IMG/VR virus record: IMGVR_UViG_3300021602_000153
Span: 1-23,324 of that record
DNA from: a virus
DNA: 23,324 nt
Strand: one strand, 5' to 3'
The notes beneath the pieces were generated by a model that saw only the letters and a program-made list of their open reading frames with translations, was not told where the DNA came from and searched no databases. Below, in pieces: positions 6,972 through 14,203 of this stretch (positions are counted from its first letter, which is position 1; each line of letters begins with the position of its first letter). A program made the translations under genes and the position numbers.

Positions 6972-7766
6972 TTATTGGGTTGGAGTTTCCTTAAAATCCC
7001 AAACTCCTCTTCGTTGACCTTCTTTAATCAACTCCACTACCGATGCTTCTATAGTGGTTTTAACTGCCAATGTTCCCGGCTCGTTAATCGTTAGACCTGA
7101 TTCGGCCTCAAATGCTTGTGTTCCATTATCTAGAAACTTTAAGACGGCTATACTATCTGATGTGCTATATACTGTTTTAGTAACTGTTACTGCCATCAAT
7201 ACCTTACCTGTATTAACACTTATAGCCCGTAGACTTATAGTAACAATGTCTTTACTATATTGAGTTTGTGGTCCAATGCCTAACCACCTAAACGCAGATC
7301 CACCAGACTCAGTGCTACTATCATATCCTATAATTCCACCTTCTATCAGCATACCAGCAAACATTAATGGCATTAATGGTTTAGCTTCTTTACCTTCATA
7401 CGATTCTCTCATTTGTCGTATTAGCTGTCGTTCACGAGTAAGTCCATCCAATGCCACCCGTTCTACTACCTCAAACCATCTCCCATTTCCTACATCTTGT
7501 AGGGCTTTAATTAGGAATGTGACACCACCTTGTGTTACAGCATTACTTAAACTGGCAATACCAGGAGTGGGTTTACGTTGTCCAGTTTGGTCAGCGAATG
7601 CGTATACAGCCACGACAACAGGTCTTGGATTAGCAGGAGGTGATATTGTATCAAACTCTTTTTGCATTTTATTCACAGCTACCTCTGGTTTATATTCCTT
7701 TCCCATTTTCTGTGAAATAGCACAACCTGACAATAACATGACTAATAGTAAGGCTAATAATTTCAT
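6972..7766 (-). CDS. csgG: CsgG, outer-membrane curli secretion pore lipoprotein
   Basis: Predicted nonameric outer-membrane channel for export of curlin subunits (type VIII secretion). The lipoprotein signal ends in LLSGC, so C15 would be lipidated. Family landmarks align along the whole length with E. coli CsgG: VVVAVYAFADQTGQRKP, an NGRWFEVVER segment, RERQLIR, the IEGGIIGYDS strand, the GSAFRWLGIG hairpin, the TQY and VSLRAISVNTGKVL strands, and a C-terminal GQRRGVWDF. It has 264 residues against 277 in E. coli. At the constriction loop, E. coli KPYPASNF is replaced by KPTPGIASL, so the Tyr and Phe of the eyelet appear to be Thr and Leu. The start codon overlaps the CsgF stop as ATGA, as expected for stoichiometric pore partners. 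Confidence 0.95.
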   Translation of the reverse strand: MKLLALLLVMLLSGCAISQKMGKEYKPEVAVNKMQKEFDTISPPANPRPVVVAVYAFADQTGQRKPTPGIASLSNAVTQGGVTFLIKALQDVGNGRWFEVVERVALDGLTRERQLIRQMRESYEGKEAKPLMPLMFAGMLIEGGIIGYDSSTESGGSAFRWLGIGPQTQYSKDIVTISLRAISVNTGKVLMAVTVTKTVYSTSDSIAVLKFLDNGTQAFEAESGLTINEPGTLAVKTTIEASVVELIKEGQRRGVWDFKETPTQ

Positions 7767-8227
7767 GGGCTAGATACTGGAAATTGAAATGACCCTAGTG
7801 GTATAGTCACACTAGTAGTGTTGCCCGTAGTATCAGTAACCTGCATATTAATATTGCTACCATCTTTGCTCCAAAAGATACTGTTGCCCTCAAAGTTTAA
7901 TGTACCTTGATTTGTGCCGCCATTGGCAAACATAGCAGTGGCCAAGTTTTGACTAATCTGTGCGTAGATCCGACTTTCTAAATTATTAAGAAATTTGGCA
8001 ATATTAGTGCTCTGCTTGTCTGCCTTTTCTTTATCTAGGGCAGCTTGTATATCTTTCTTAACCTGAGCTTGACGAGTAAATTCTTGGTTCTCTATAGTCA
8101 GGACATGGGCACTATAGCCGTTTCCAGTAAAACTGGGTGACTTAAACTGATAGTCTGCTATCGGGGTCGCGACGGCTTGCAAGGAGATCGCGGTAAAACA
8201 TAGCAGAGTTGTAATTATTTTTATCAT
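7763..8227 (-). CDS. csgF: CsgF, curli secretion accessory protein
   Basis: Predicted exported partner of CsgG; in E. coli CsgF plugs into the CsgG barrel and places the nucleator at the cell surface. A signal peptide ends near AVA/TP (residue 20). The mature start YQFKSPSFTGNGYS matches the FQFRNPNFGGNP segment of E. coli CsgF, which enters the pore. A helix (FLNNLESRIYAQISQNLATAMF) and a beta end (SNINMQVTDTTGNTTSVTI, compare QLQLNVTDRKTGQTSTIQV) complete the fold. I chose the ATG at 8227, not 8317, because AGGAG lies 7 bases before it and the signal peptide starts exactly there; the longer version would add 30 residues unlike a leader. Length is 154 aa, close to the family's ~138. It overlaps csgG by 4 bases. 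Confidence 0.9.
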   Translation of the reverse strand: MIKIITTLLCFTAISLQAVATPIADYQFKSPSFTGNGYSAHVLTIENQEFTRQAQVKKDIQAALDKEKADKQSTNIAKFLNNLESRIYAQISQNLATAMFANGGTNQGTLNFEGNSIFWSKDGSNINMQVTDTTGNTTSVTIPLGSFQFPVSSP

Positions 8228-8289
8228 ACTCTCGCTCCTACAAGTATTTAACAAAAAATTACAACCAGTTAAGTTGTCACATAATATGT

Positions 8290-8643
8290 CTAACCCTTGG
8301 GTACAATGCCAGTCCAAGCGGTATCTGGTTCGGATTCGATATACCCAAGTATTCGTGTTCGTAACACTTCGTAGAATGAATCAATTTGTTTGCCCCAAGA
8401 ACCCATTAGGGTATCAATTGCTGTAATACAAAAATGCCAATTTCTTTTACGATAATTATCCATTAAATCTTGGTGTAACTTTGTATAAACTTCTACTTTG
8501 GCAAACTCCGTTAATGGTAAGTTTTCCACCACACTATATGCGGTAATGGGATTGCTACTACGTATGGTTACTGTATCTAGTTCAAGAACTATATATTTTT
8601 CTTGTAGTTTTGATACCTCAGCGGTGCCGAAAATTATATTCAA
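8290..8643 (-). CDS. Stand-alone cyclase C-terminal tail protein
   Basis: A 117-aa protein that aligns from end to end with the last ~120 residues of the CHASE2 cyclase at 3-1556 and lacks the catalytic part. Shared points: IIxG at the start, the YxVLELD strand (YIVLELDTV against YFVLELDKI), a YRxR motif in the middle, LxGxxxxQxDxxY, and a final helix before a Trp-containing end. The first residues match the beta strand that closes the cyclase fold, so this looks like a domain cut at a sensible boundary. It starts at TTG with AGGAG 7 bases before, so it looks actively translated rather than a dead fragment. It is the first gene of the curli operon. It may bind or compete with the cyclase tail or a shared partner; this is inference. 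Confidence 0.75.
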   Translation of the reverse strand: MNIIFGTAEVSKLQEKYIVLELDTVTIRSSNPITAYSVVENLPLTEFAKVEVYTKLHQDLMDNYRKRNWHFCITAIDTLMGSWGKQIDSFYEVLRTRILGYIESEPDTAWTGIVPKG

Positions 8644-8668
8644 TTCGTATCTCCTGTTAAATAATTAT

Positions 8669-8675
8669 CTAAATA
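8669..8675 (+). promoter_or_regulatory. Candidate late promoter, CTAAATA
   Basis: ATCTAAATATAA lies 30 bases before the ATG of the phosphoesterase gene at 8706, in a 62-base divergent gap. The core is the same as at 4389-4395, 13805-13811, 17478-17484 and 20347-20353. I see no convincing promoter on the minus strand here for the curli operon. Confidence 0.45.
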
Positions 8676-8705
8676 TAACTACCTACCATAAAAAGATGAA
8701 CATAT

Positions 8706-9497
8706 ATGAATTTTAATTTTGACCTTATTAGTGATTTACATAGGGAAACCTGGCCTAATTTTGATTGGACCGGACAACCAACTGCACAGTATTGCATTGT
8801 AGCAGGTGATATCGCTAGAGATAGATCCCTTGTTGTAGATACTTTGAAACACCTTAGTGAAGTTTATACCGGGGTCTTTTATATTGACGGAAACGACGAG
8901 CATAAAGACCATGCGGAAAACTTGAATCGTAGCTACGCTGAATTAGCTGATCTTATTGGCCCTATGAAGAATGTGGTATATATGCAGGATAATGTGGTTG
9001 TTATGAACGGTGTCGCCATTTTGGCCACTAATGGATGGTGGAGTTATGACTTCGACCCTAACTTATCAGTAGACCAATCATTATTCTGGGTTCAACAGAA
9101 GGATGGAATTAGTCAGCAGGCTGCAATTAATATTAATGGAACAGCATATCGAGATGCAGGGTATTTGGTTAACAGCGTTTCTAAATTACAAACTTATAAT
9201 GATGTAAAATCTATAATTATCGTCACACATACAGTACCAACTCCAGAAATTATACAACATGATCTAGAACTAAAAGATACATGGCGATATAATTCCATGG
9301 GAAACAATTACGTAAATGCTGCTCTTGATTCAGATACTGAACGAAAAATTAAACTATGGTGTTTTGGCCATTATCATAGACCGGTAGATACAGTAATAGA
9401 TAGGGTTAGATATGTCAGTAATCCTCGCGGACGAGGAAATACTGAATATTCTCAATTTGCATACTACCCCAAAAGGATATCAGTTCCGGTTAATTAG
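8706..9497 (+). CDS. Calcineurin-like metallophosphoesterase
   Basis: Predicted cytosolic metal-dependent phosphoesterase of 263 aa; the substrate could be a nucleotide, nucleic acid or phosphoprotein. Signature motifs appear in order: LISDLHRE (residues ~7-14), VAGDIARD (~32-39), DGNDEHK (the GNH[DE] position, here GNDEH, near 60), VTHTVP (~178) and FGHYHRP (~222). The Asn-Asp-Glu-His order in the third motif is a slight departure from the usual Asn-His. It is unlike the LpxH-like enzyme at 1676-2476 and is not its copy. It stands alone on the plus strand, divergent from the curli operon and overlapping the end of clpS by 8 bases. A CTAAATA motif lies 30 bases upstream. Confidence 0.8.
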   Translation: MNFNFDLISDLHRETWPNFDWTGQPTAQYCIVAGDIARDRSLVVDTLKHLSEVYTGVFYIDGNDEHKDHAENLNRSYAELADLIGPMKNVVYMQDNVVVMNGVAILATNGWWSYDFDPNLSVDQSLFWVQQKDGISQQAAININGTAYRDAGYLVNSVSKLQTYNDVKSIIIVTHTVPTPEIIQHDLELKDTWRYNSMGNNYVNAALDSDTERKIKLWCFGHYHRPVDTVIDRVRYVSNPRGRGNTEYSQFAYYPKRISVPVN

Positions 9498-9798
9498 ATT
9501 CCGGTTCTATTTGAATCTTCAGTGGCATATTTACTGAACGTGCAGCCATTGAAACCTCAATTCCTTTTTGTTCTGCGATTTCATAAGGTAACACAGCTAC
9601 GACTGCGGAGCCGATTTCATGTATATCTTGTGTAATTTTTACAGCAGTATCTGGCGTATAATTAAAGAAGTTCATTAATGATTCAACTACGAATTCCATT
9701 GTTGTTCCGTCGTCATTTAAATAGATAACTTTAAACAGTGGAGGCTCTTTAATTTCCTGATTAACATCAGGTCTTGTGATTACATCTGCTTGTGACAT
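9490..9798 (-). CDS. clpS: ClpS, N-degron adaptor for Clp protease
   Basis: Predicted adaptor that delivers proteins with N-terminal Phe, Leu, Tyr or Trp to ClpAP. At 102 aa it matches the bacterial protein in length. The binding pocket is intact: N28-D29-D30 in VIYLNDDGTTMEF, gatekeeper M34, and H60 in DIHEIGSAVVAVL. The flexible N-terminal tail needed to engage ClpA is also present (residues 1-20). A working adaptor encoded by a phage would redirect the host's ClpAP, since no clpA or clpP is seen here. It is the last gene of the protein quality-control cluster (ClpX, bS21, Hsp20, ClpS), with its own leader carrying a TAAATA motif and a hairpin. Confidence 0.9.
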   Translation of the reverse strand: MSQADVITRPDVNQEIKEPPLFKVIYLNDDGTTMEFVVESLMNFFNYTPDTAVKITQDIHEIGSAVVAVLPYEIAEQKGIEVSMAARSVNMPLKIQIEPESN

Positions 9799-9818
9799 AC
9801 TAGTTCCTTAAGTTTAGC

Positions 9819-9838
9819 ACAGGGCGTAATTGCCCTGT
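9819..9838 (-). repeat. GC-rich hairpin in the clpS leader
   Basis: ACAGGGC and GCCCTGT form a perfect 7-base stem with a 6-base loop, lying between the end of hsp20 and the clpS ribosome site. It could end hsp20 transcripts or structure the clpS leader. No T-run follows on either strand. Confidence 0.4.
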
Positions 9839-9842
9839 ACTG

Positions 9843-9848
9843 TATTTA
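9843..9848 (-). promoter_or_regulatory. Candidate late promoter before clpS
   Basis: On the minus strand the sequence reads AGTAAATACAG, 44 bases upstream of the clpS ATG. It keeps the TAAATAC core of other candidate late promoters here but has AG rather than AC before it. Confidence 0.35.
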
Positions 9849-9858
9849 CTATATTTTA

Positions 9859-10305
9859 CTACGATTCGTATGCAATAAAAATAGTTTTAGGCTGAAGTGC
9901 TTCGGGAATATTACGCTCTAACCGTACAGTTAAAATGCCATTTTTCGACGATGCATTGGTTACTTCAACATAATCAGCTAGACTAAACGTGCGAACAAAA
10001 TTGCGAGCACTAATACCGTTATGCGAATATGTGTAACCTTCAGGAAGTTCTTTGTCCTGCCTTTTGCCAGTAACAATAAGAGTATTGTCCTTGACTTCAA
10101 CATTAACCTCACCCTCACTAAATCCAGCAGTGGCTACTTGAACTTCGAAAGTATCTAATCCGGTTTTAATAATGTTGTATGGGGGATAGTTAGTTCCTTC
10201 GTTACCGTGATGTTCAATTTGATTCAAAATACGACTGAATAATTGATCTACGCCGATAGCGTTGCGAGTGAATGGATTAAAATCCAAAGTGGTGATTTTT
10301 GTCAT
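9859..10305 (-). CDS. Hsp20 / IbpA-like small heat-shock protein
   Basis: Predicted ATP-independent holdase chaperone, 148 aa, with an alpha-crystallin domain at about residues 42-140. Diagnostic points: NYPPYNI before the domain, a central AGFSEGEVNVEV and LIVTGKR, the ISARNFVRTFSLADYVEV stretch shared with IbpA-type proteins, and the closing GILTVRLERNIPE. The C-terminal I-x-I-like motif needed for oligomer assembly is present (TIFIAYES). Small heat-shock proteins are common in T4-like phages of aquatic bacteria, where they may protect folding structural proteins. A good ribosome site (AAAGGAGAAAAC) precedes the ATG. A TAAATAC motif lies 65 bases upstream. Confidence 0.92.
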   Translation of the reverse strand: MTKITTLDFNPFTRNAIGVDQLFSRILNQIEHHGNEGTNYPPYNIIKTGLDTFEVQVATAGFSEGEVNVEVKDNTLIVTGKRQDKELPEGYTYSHNGISARNFVRTFSLADYVEVTNASSKNGILTVRLERNIPEALQPKTIFIAYES

Positions 10306-10370
10306 TGTTTTCTCCTTTAATTAAACGAAGTGACATTGTTAATAGGCCCAACCATCGGCACCTACAACAG

Positions 10371-10376
10371 TATTTA
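10371..10376 (-). promoter_or_regulatory. Candidate late promoter before hsp20
   Basis: On the minus strand ACAATAAATACTG sits 65 bases before the hsp20 ATG, in a 113-base gap that holds no gene. ATAAATA is the closest match in the window to the T4 late consensus TATAAATA. Confidence 0.45.
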
Positions 10377-10418
10377 TTGTACTATAAAATCATTAACTAC
10401 AAATATTATTTGGTAAAA

Positions 10419-10640
10419 TTAGTAGAATTTCTTGGGAAGTTCTTGGGCAGCTAGTCGCTTGCGTGAGCGTGATTTAGCTGCACCTTTCTTACGCTTACGT
10501 TCAGTGGTGGGTTTCTCATATGTTTCCCTGGCTCGTAGTTCGTCCAACAAGCCTGAGTCTTGTATTTTCTTTTTAAATTTCCTAAGTGCCTTTTCCACGT
10601 TTCCGTCATTGACAAATACTGTGTTTCCGTAAAGCTTCAT
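10419..10640 (-). CDS. rpsU: Ribosomal protein bS21
   Basis: Predicted small-subunit ribosomal protein of 73 aa, close to the 71 aa of E. coli bS21. The core [22 protein letters not shown] and [12 protein letters not shown] match the bacterial protein strongly, and the C-terminus is basic. bS21 sits near the anti-Shine-Dalgarno end of 16S rRNA and helps initiation. Phage-encoded bS21 is known from aquatic and very large phages and is thought to replace the host copy in ribosomes to favour phage messages. The ATG overlaps the ClpX stop as ATGA, so the two proteins are made from one message. Confidence 0.95.
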   Translation of the reverse strand: MKLYGNTVFVNDGNVEKALRKFKKKIQDSGLLDELRARETYEKPTTERKRKKGAAKSRSRKRLAAQELPKKFY

Positions 10641-11827
10641 TCATTCTCCCTTGCGAGTGTTGCCGGAGTATTTACTAGTTTTGACGTAATTGCCACTGAT
10701 AGTATACTCTGTTTGCGATACTTAGGTAGGTCGAACATATGCGGTAATAGTATGCGTTCTAACTCTGTGTGCAGTCCACGAGCACCTGTTTTAGTTTTAA
10801 GAGTACGTTCTGCTATGAGATTTAGCGAATCTTTTTCAAAATTAAGTTCAACGCCATCTTGGTTAAACAACCACTTATATTGCCCAACGTAATTGTGTTT
10901 AACATCTGTCAATATGCTGATTAATTGGTCTTTGGTCAGACCTTGTAAATTTACTAAGTTACCAAACCTACCAACAAATTCCGGTATCATGCCATATTTG
11001 ACCAAATCATCTGGTGATGCCGCCATATTCTCCAGGGATTCTTCCTTGACAATATCAGCATTAAATCCCATGGTCGTTCCCTGCACTCTACTCTTTACAA
11101 TTTTATCAAGTCCAACAAATGCCCCACCGGAAATGAATAGGATATTAGTAGTATCAATCTCAACAGTGGTATCACCTCGTCGTATACCGGGAGGACTAAT
11201 CTTAACCTTGGTACCTTCGATTAATTTAAGCAAGGCCTGTTGCACACCTTCGCCAGATACGTCCCGGCTGACAGTAGCACTTTCGCTTTTGCGAGCAATT
11301 TTATCTATTTCATCTAAAAAGATAATACCGCGTTGTGTGCGCTCTACGTCCGAGTCAGCATTTTGGTATAATCTTAATATAACAGAGTCAACATCATCAC
11401 CGACATATCCCGCTTCGGTAAGGGTAGTTGCATCGGCTATGGCAAACGGTACGTTCAAATATTGTGATACAGTCTTTACCAACAGGGTTTTACCAGTCCC
11501 GGTGGGCCCAACCATTAATATATTTGCTTTGTCAATTTCGTTTTCAGTATTACTGATACGTTTATAGTGGTTGGTAATAGCCACTGCCAATACTATCTTA
11601 GCGCCGTCTTGACCCACTACGTATTGATCAAGATATTGTTTAATTTCACGGGGGTCTGGTATTTCCATTGTGGTGATGGATTTAGTTGTCCCTTGTTTAT
11701 TTTTTATTAGTTTACCGCAACGTTCGACGCAGTCGCTACAGATAGCAACGTTATCCTGCACGATAAAGGTAGTAACAGCATTCTTATGTTTATTACAGAA
11801 TGAGCAATGGTTAATTTTTTCCAACAC
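10637..11827 (-). CDS. clpX: ClpX, AAA+ unfoldase
   Basis: Predicted hexameric unfoldase, alone or with ClpP. Order: zinc-binding domain with C8, C11, C30 and C33; Walker A GPTGTGKT at 107-114; pore loop GYVG at 140-143; Walker B IIFLDEID at 168-175; pore-2 region [16 protein letters not shown]; and the sensor-2 region [13 protein letters not shown]. The ClpP-contact loop reads MGF at 253-255 in place of IGF, which should still bind ClpP. The RKH substrate loop of E. coli ClpX reads RRG here (~216-218), so tag choice may differ. The 396 aa are slightly fewer than in E. coli (424). Start is GTG at 11827 or TTG at 11824; AGGA lies just upstream. No clpP is seen, so it may pair with host ClpP. 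Confidence 0.95.
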   Translation of the reverse strand: MLEKINHCSFCNKHKNAVTTFIVQDNVAICSDCVERCGKLIKNKQGTTKSITTMEIPDPREIKQYLDQYVVGQDGAKIVLAVAITNHYKRISNTENEIDKANILMVGPTGTGKTLLVKTVSQYLNVPFAIADATTLTEAGYVGDDVDSVILRLYQNADSDVERTQRGIIFLDEIDKIARKSESATVSRDVSGEGVQQALLKLIEGTKVKISPPGIRRGDTTVEIDTTNILFISGGAFVGLDKIVKSRVQGTTMGFNADIVKEESLENMAASPDDLVKYGMIPEFVGRFGNLVNLQGLTKDQLISILTDVKHNYVGQYKWLFNQDGVELNFEKDSLNLIAERTLKTKTGARGLHTELERILLPHMFDLPKYRKQSILSVAITSKLVNTPATLARENE

Positions 11828-11833
11828 GTTGTC

Positions 11834-13753
11834 CTAGGTCGATTGTGATTTAAGTTTTATTGAAATACGTTCTCTTTCAATATCACTTAATAAGTCAGGA
11901 TCGTACTCCCCTGACCCAATTTTTTCAATAAGATGATTTATATAGGCATCATCGTATACATAACTATCGCTAAGATTTTTATTTGTCTTTATCCAGTTAA
12001 CTCCATTGTATTTGTATAATGCACTGGGTAATACATCGACACGCAGAAACATATCACCTTTTTCAGCTGTGTTGGGAAATGCAATACCAAATCCTTTCAT
12101 TTCCCCTGCTTTTAAATCATTGTCTGCTTCCAGACCTAATTTGATATTGATTAGATCTCTATCACTTAAATTTAATTTGTCGACATGCTCAGAATGATGC
12201 CAGGGTAATTCTGATATCAATCCTTGATTATATTGCAATACATATTCTTTGAATGTGTTACCAGGGTTTTCTCCTTTCCAAACTTCCATTGCATGTTTTT
12301 GCAGATCGTTGCCGTATGGTTCAATATCTTCAAATAGATTTGTTTTAGCAATTAAGTTACCAGTTGGCAATTCTTCACTGACTGTTTCTTTTATCTGTGT
12401 AATTTGCTCATCAGTTAACGGCCCATCATCTGGCTCATATACTCTACTTTTCTCAACAATGGGTGCCGACGCAACTGGTTCCCTACGTTTTCTTTTCCAT
12501 ACACGAACCCTATGTTTTTTAATACCAGGTTGGTATTTGCGTGTTTTTTCTTTAGCTGGCGCGACTGGAACAGATATAGCAGCAGGAGCAGGTAATATTT
12601 TGCGAACCCAAGTCATACTTTCTGTTGCAGCAAGCAGCATCATAACCGCTAATGGATCAAATACAGCAACAATTATCATAATAACCCAGCGTACTGCACG
12701 TTCTAACATGCTTTGATCTGCGGTATCACCGTATACTAGTTCAGCAATGTATTTGATTGGCCCAACTTCTACTTCCAATTTACGATACTCTACTTCCAAA
12801 GTATATTTCTTTTGTGTTAGTGCCTCAATTTCCAAGTTGGCTGTTTTTATCTTTTCTTGCTGCTCATTTACAAGTACTTCAACTGAAGCAGTATCACCTT
12901 TGCCTAATTGATTACGCAGACGATCAATCAATTTGTTCGATTCAGCTACTTGTGTTTCTACTGTCTTTCGGACTCTTAGTATTTCGTCACGAGCGGCACG
13001 AATAATAGGATCTTTGTTGGCTTCTCCTAACTTAGTAATTACTGCCGTACGTTCTGTTTCACGGGCAGATTTCCAAATAGTAACTGCTCGTGCGGTACCG
13101 GTACCCCATTCTCCGTCCGCGTTAGCCCCAACTAAGGCTTGTGCCTTTTGTATTTCTTTAGCATCAATGAACTTTTGCAATTGTGAAAGTTGCTCGTCAA
13201 TTTTGGCAACTTGATCGCTATACAGCTTTGTTTGCCCATCAATAATCTTTTGCTGTTCGTCAATAACTGGCTGTACCCGAGATAATGCGCTGTCAATGCG
13301 CCCTTGTTCTGTTTGAATTTGGCTGTTTACATTGGCATCTGCGCCTGTGCCGGATGTTTCTAATGTCTTAGCACGTTCTTCAGCTTTGGTTACAATTTCA
13401 GCTTGACGTTTAAGTTCCACTGTGATACGTTGTATCTGGGCGGCGTTCTCTTGACCTGCGCCTACTTGTTCAATATGTGCTTTACTGAGAAAGCCAAATA
13501 TGCCCATACTGGTAAGGAACATCAAGATCATCACAGCAGAGACAAGGTAAACCTTCATTGATAATTTAACTTTGTGCCAGAATTCATGAAGCCAAACTGT
13601 TATTGATAATTTAGCTGTTCCAAGTATTACACCCATGATGACAATGGATATTGGGGCGCCGGCAAATATTGCAGCTAACCCGGCAATAGAATAAAATTCT
13701 GCAATAACACTAAGACATAGTGCTACTGCCAGCATAAGATAGGTTAGAAACAT
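11834..13753 (-). CDS. Large membrane protein with coiled coil and peptidoglycan-binding-like insert
   Basis: A 639-aa protein of a type I associate with aquatic T4-like phages; function unknown. Three membrane segments lie in the first ~95 residues, ending MILMFLTSMGIFGFLSKAHI. Residues ~100-350 are a long helical coiled coil. A fourth segment is at ~375-400 (WVIMIIVAVFDPLAVMML), followed by a basic linker and a ~200-residue cytoplasmic part. Within the coiled coil, near residue 205, IQKAQALVGANADGEWGTGTARAVTIW matches the core of PG_binding_1 domains (Q-x-x-L ... DGxxGxxTxxAV), which would face the periplasm. That could anchor the protein to the cell wall or signal envelope state for lysis timing; both are inference. 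ClpX follows 6 bases after its stop. Confidence 0.75.
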   Translation of the reverse strand: MFLTYLMLAVALCLSVIAEFYSIAGLAAIFAGAPISIVIMGVILGTAKLSITVWLHEFWHKVKLSMKVYLVSAVMILMFLTSMGIFGFLSKAHIEQVGAGQENAAQIQRITVELKRQAEIVTKAEERAKTLETSGTGADANVNSQIQTEQGRIDSALSRVQPVIDEQQKIIDGQTKLYSDQVAKIDEQLSQLQKFIDAKEIQKAQALVGANADGEWGTGTARAVTIWKSARETERTAVITKLGEANKDPIIRAARDEILRVRKTVETQVAESNKLIDRLRNQLGKGDTASVEVLVNEQQEKIKTANLEIEALTQKKYTLEVEYRKLEVEVGPIKYIAELVYGDTADQSMLERAVRWVIMIIVAVFDPLAVMMLLAATESMTWVRKILPAPAAISVPVAPAKEKTRKYQPGIKKHRVRVWKRKRREPVASAPIVEKSRVYEPDDGPLTDEQITQIKETVSEELPTGNLIAKTNLFEDIEPYGNDLQKHAMEVWKGENPGNTFKEYVLQYNQGLISELPWHHSEHVDKLNLSDRDLINIKLGLEADNDLKAGEMKGFGIAFPNTAEKGDMFLRVDVLPSALYKYNGVNWIKTNKNLSDSYVYDDAYINHLIEKIGSGEYDPDLLSDIERERISIKLKSQST

Positions 13754-13804
13754 AGTTAATTATTTGCCACAGATGGTAAAGTTATTAATTCAAATATCAT
13801 TACG

Positions 13805-13811
13805 TATTTAG
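13805..13811 (-). promoter_or_regulatory. Candidate late promoter, CTAAATA
   Basis: On the minus strand GAACTAAATACG overlaps the stop codon of the 131-aa gene and lies 51 bases before the ATG of the large membrane protein. It would drive the membrane protein, clpX and rpsU as one unit. Confidence 0.45.
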
Positions 13812-14203
13812 TTCCAAGTTCGATGTACTTCTTCTACCCACTCTAGTCCGTCATACTCAGCGACATTCCATTTAACTCCTGCGGGTACTTCTACGATCTT
13901 TAGTTTAGCATGACTACCATCGGCTTTGCTACCTAATTGGCGAATTACGTCAACTAGTATAGGATCATCACGATCAATATCATTGTCATGCCAAGTGTCT
14001 CCATTAACTTCGATCTGCGGCCCGTACAATGACTCGGTATGTCTATCAGGTCCTGCGACAAGAGTATAGGCAACTCCTGCTCGCTCTAAGTAAAGGAGTT
14101 TTGCTTCTTTGCTTAGTCCGAACCCACCATGCTTCGTGTTAATTACAATGTATTGTATTCCACGCAAATGGCGGATAAGATCTTCATGTTCCGGATTTGA
14201 CAT
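13808..14203 (-). CDS. Hypothetical 131-aa protein
   Basis: Soluble protein that I do not recognise. It begins MSNPEHEDLIRHLRGIQYIVINTKHGGFGLS, then has an alternating beta/alpha pattern and a distinctive DGLEWVEEVHRTWN end. HGGFGLSKEAKLLYLER followed by a region with D, H and W residues could be an enzyme core, but no known catalytic motif is complete. It overlaps the preceding 88-aa gene by 20 bases and is the last of three small genes. Its stop codon lies inside a candidate late promoter for the next gene. Confidence 0.65.
   Translation of the reverse strand: MSNPEHEDLIRHLRGIQYIVINTKHGGFGLSKEAKLLYLERAGVAYTLVAGPDRHTESLYGPQIEVNGDTWHDNDIDRDDPILVDVIRQLGSKADGSHAKLKIVEVPAGVKWNVAEYDGLEWVEEVHRTWN

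Noticed and set aside
7276-7773. 165-aa open frame on the plus strand
   Set aside because: Antisense to csgG, which matches its family over its whole length.
8228-8317. Upstream extension of CsgF to a start at 8317
   Set aside because: The extra 30 residues are cysteine-rich and unlike a leader; the ATG at 8227 has AGGAG 7 bases before it and begins a proper signal peptide.
8290-8643. Reading the cyclase-tail gene as a pseudogene of a full cyclase
   Set aside because: No catalytic-domain remnant is found upstream on this strand, and the gene has its own ribosome site and an uninterrupted frame. Decay cannot be fully excluded.
10893-11567. 224-aa open frame on the plus strand
   Set aside because: It is antisense to clpX, which is unmistakable; its sequence has no recognisable domain.
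12249-12716. 155-aa open frame on the plus strand
   Set aside because: Antisense to the large membrane protein, with no ribosome site or domain.
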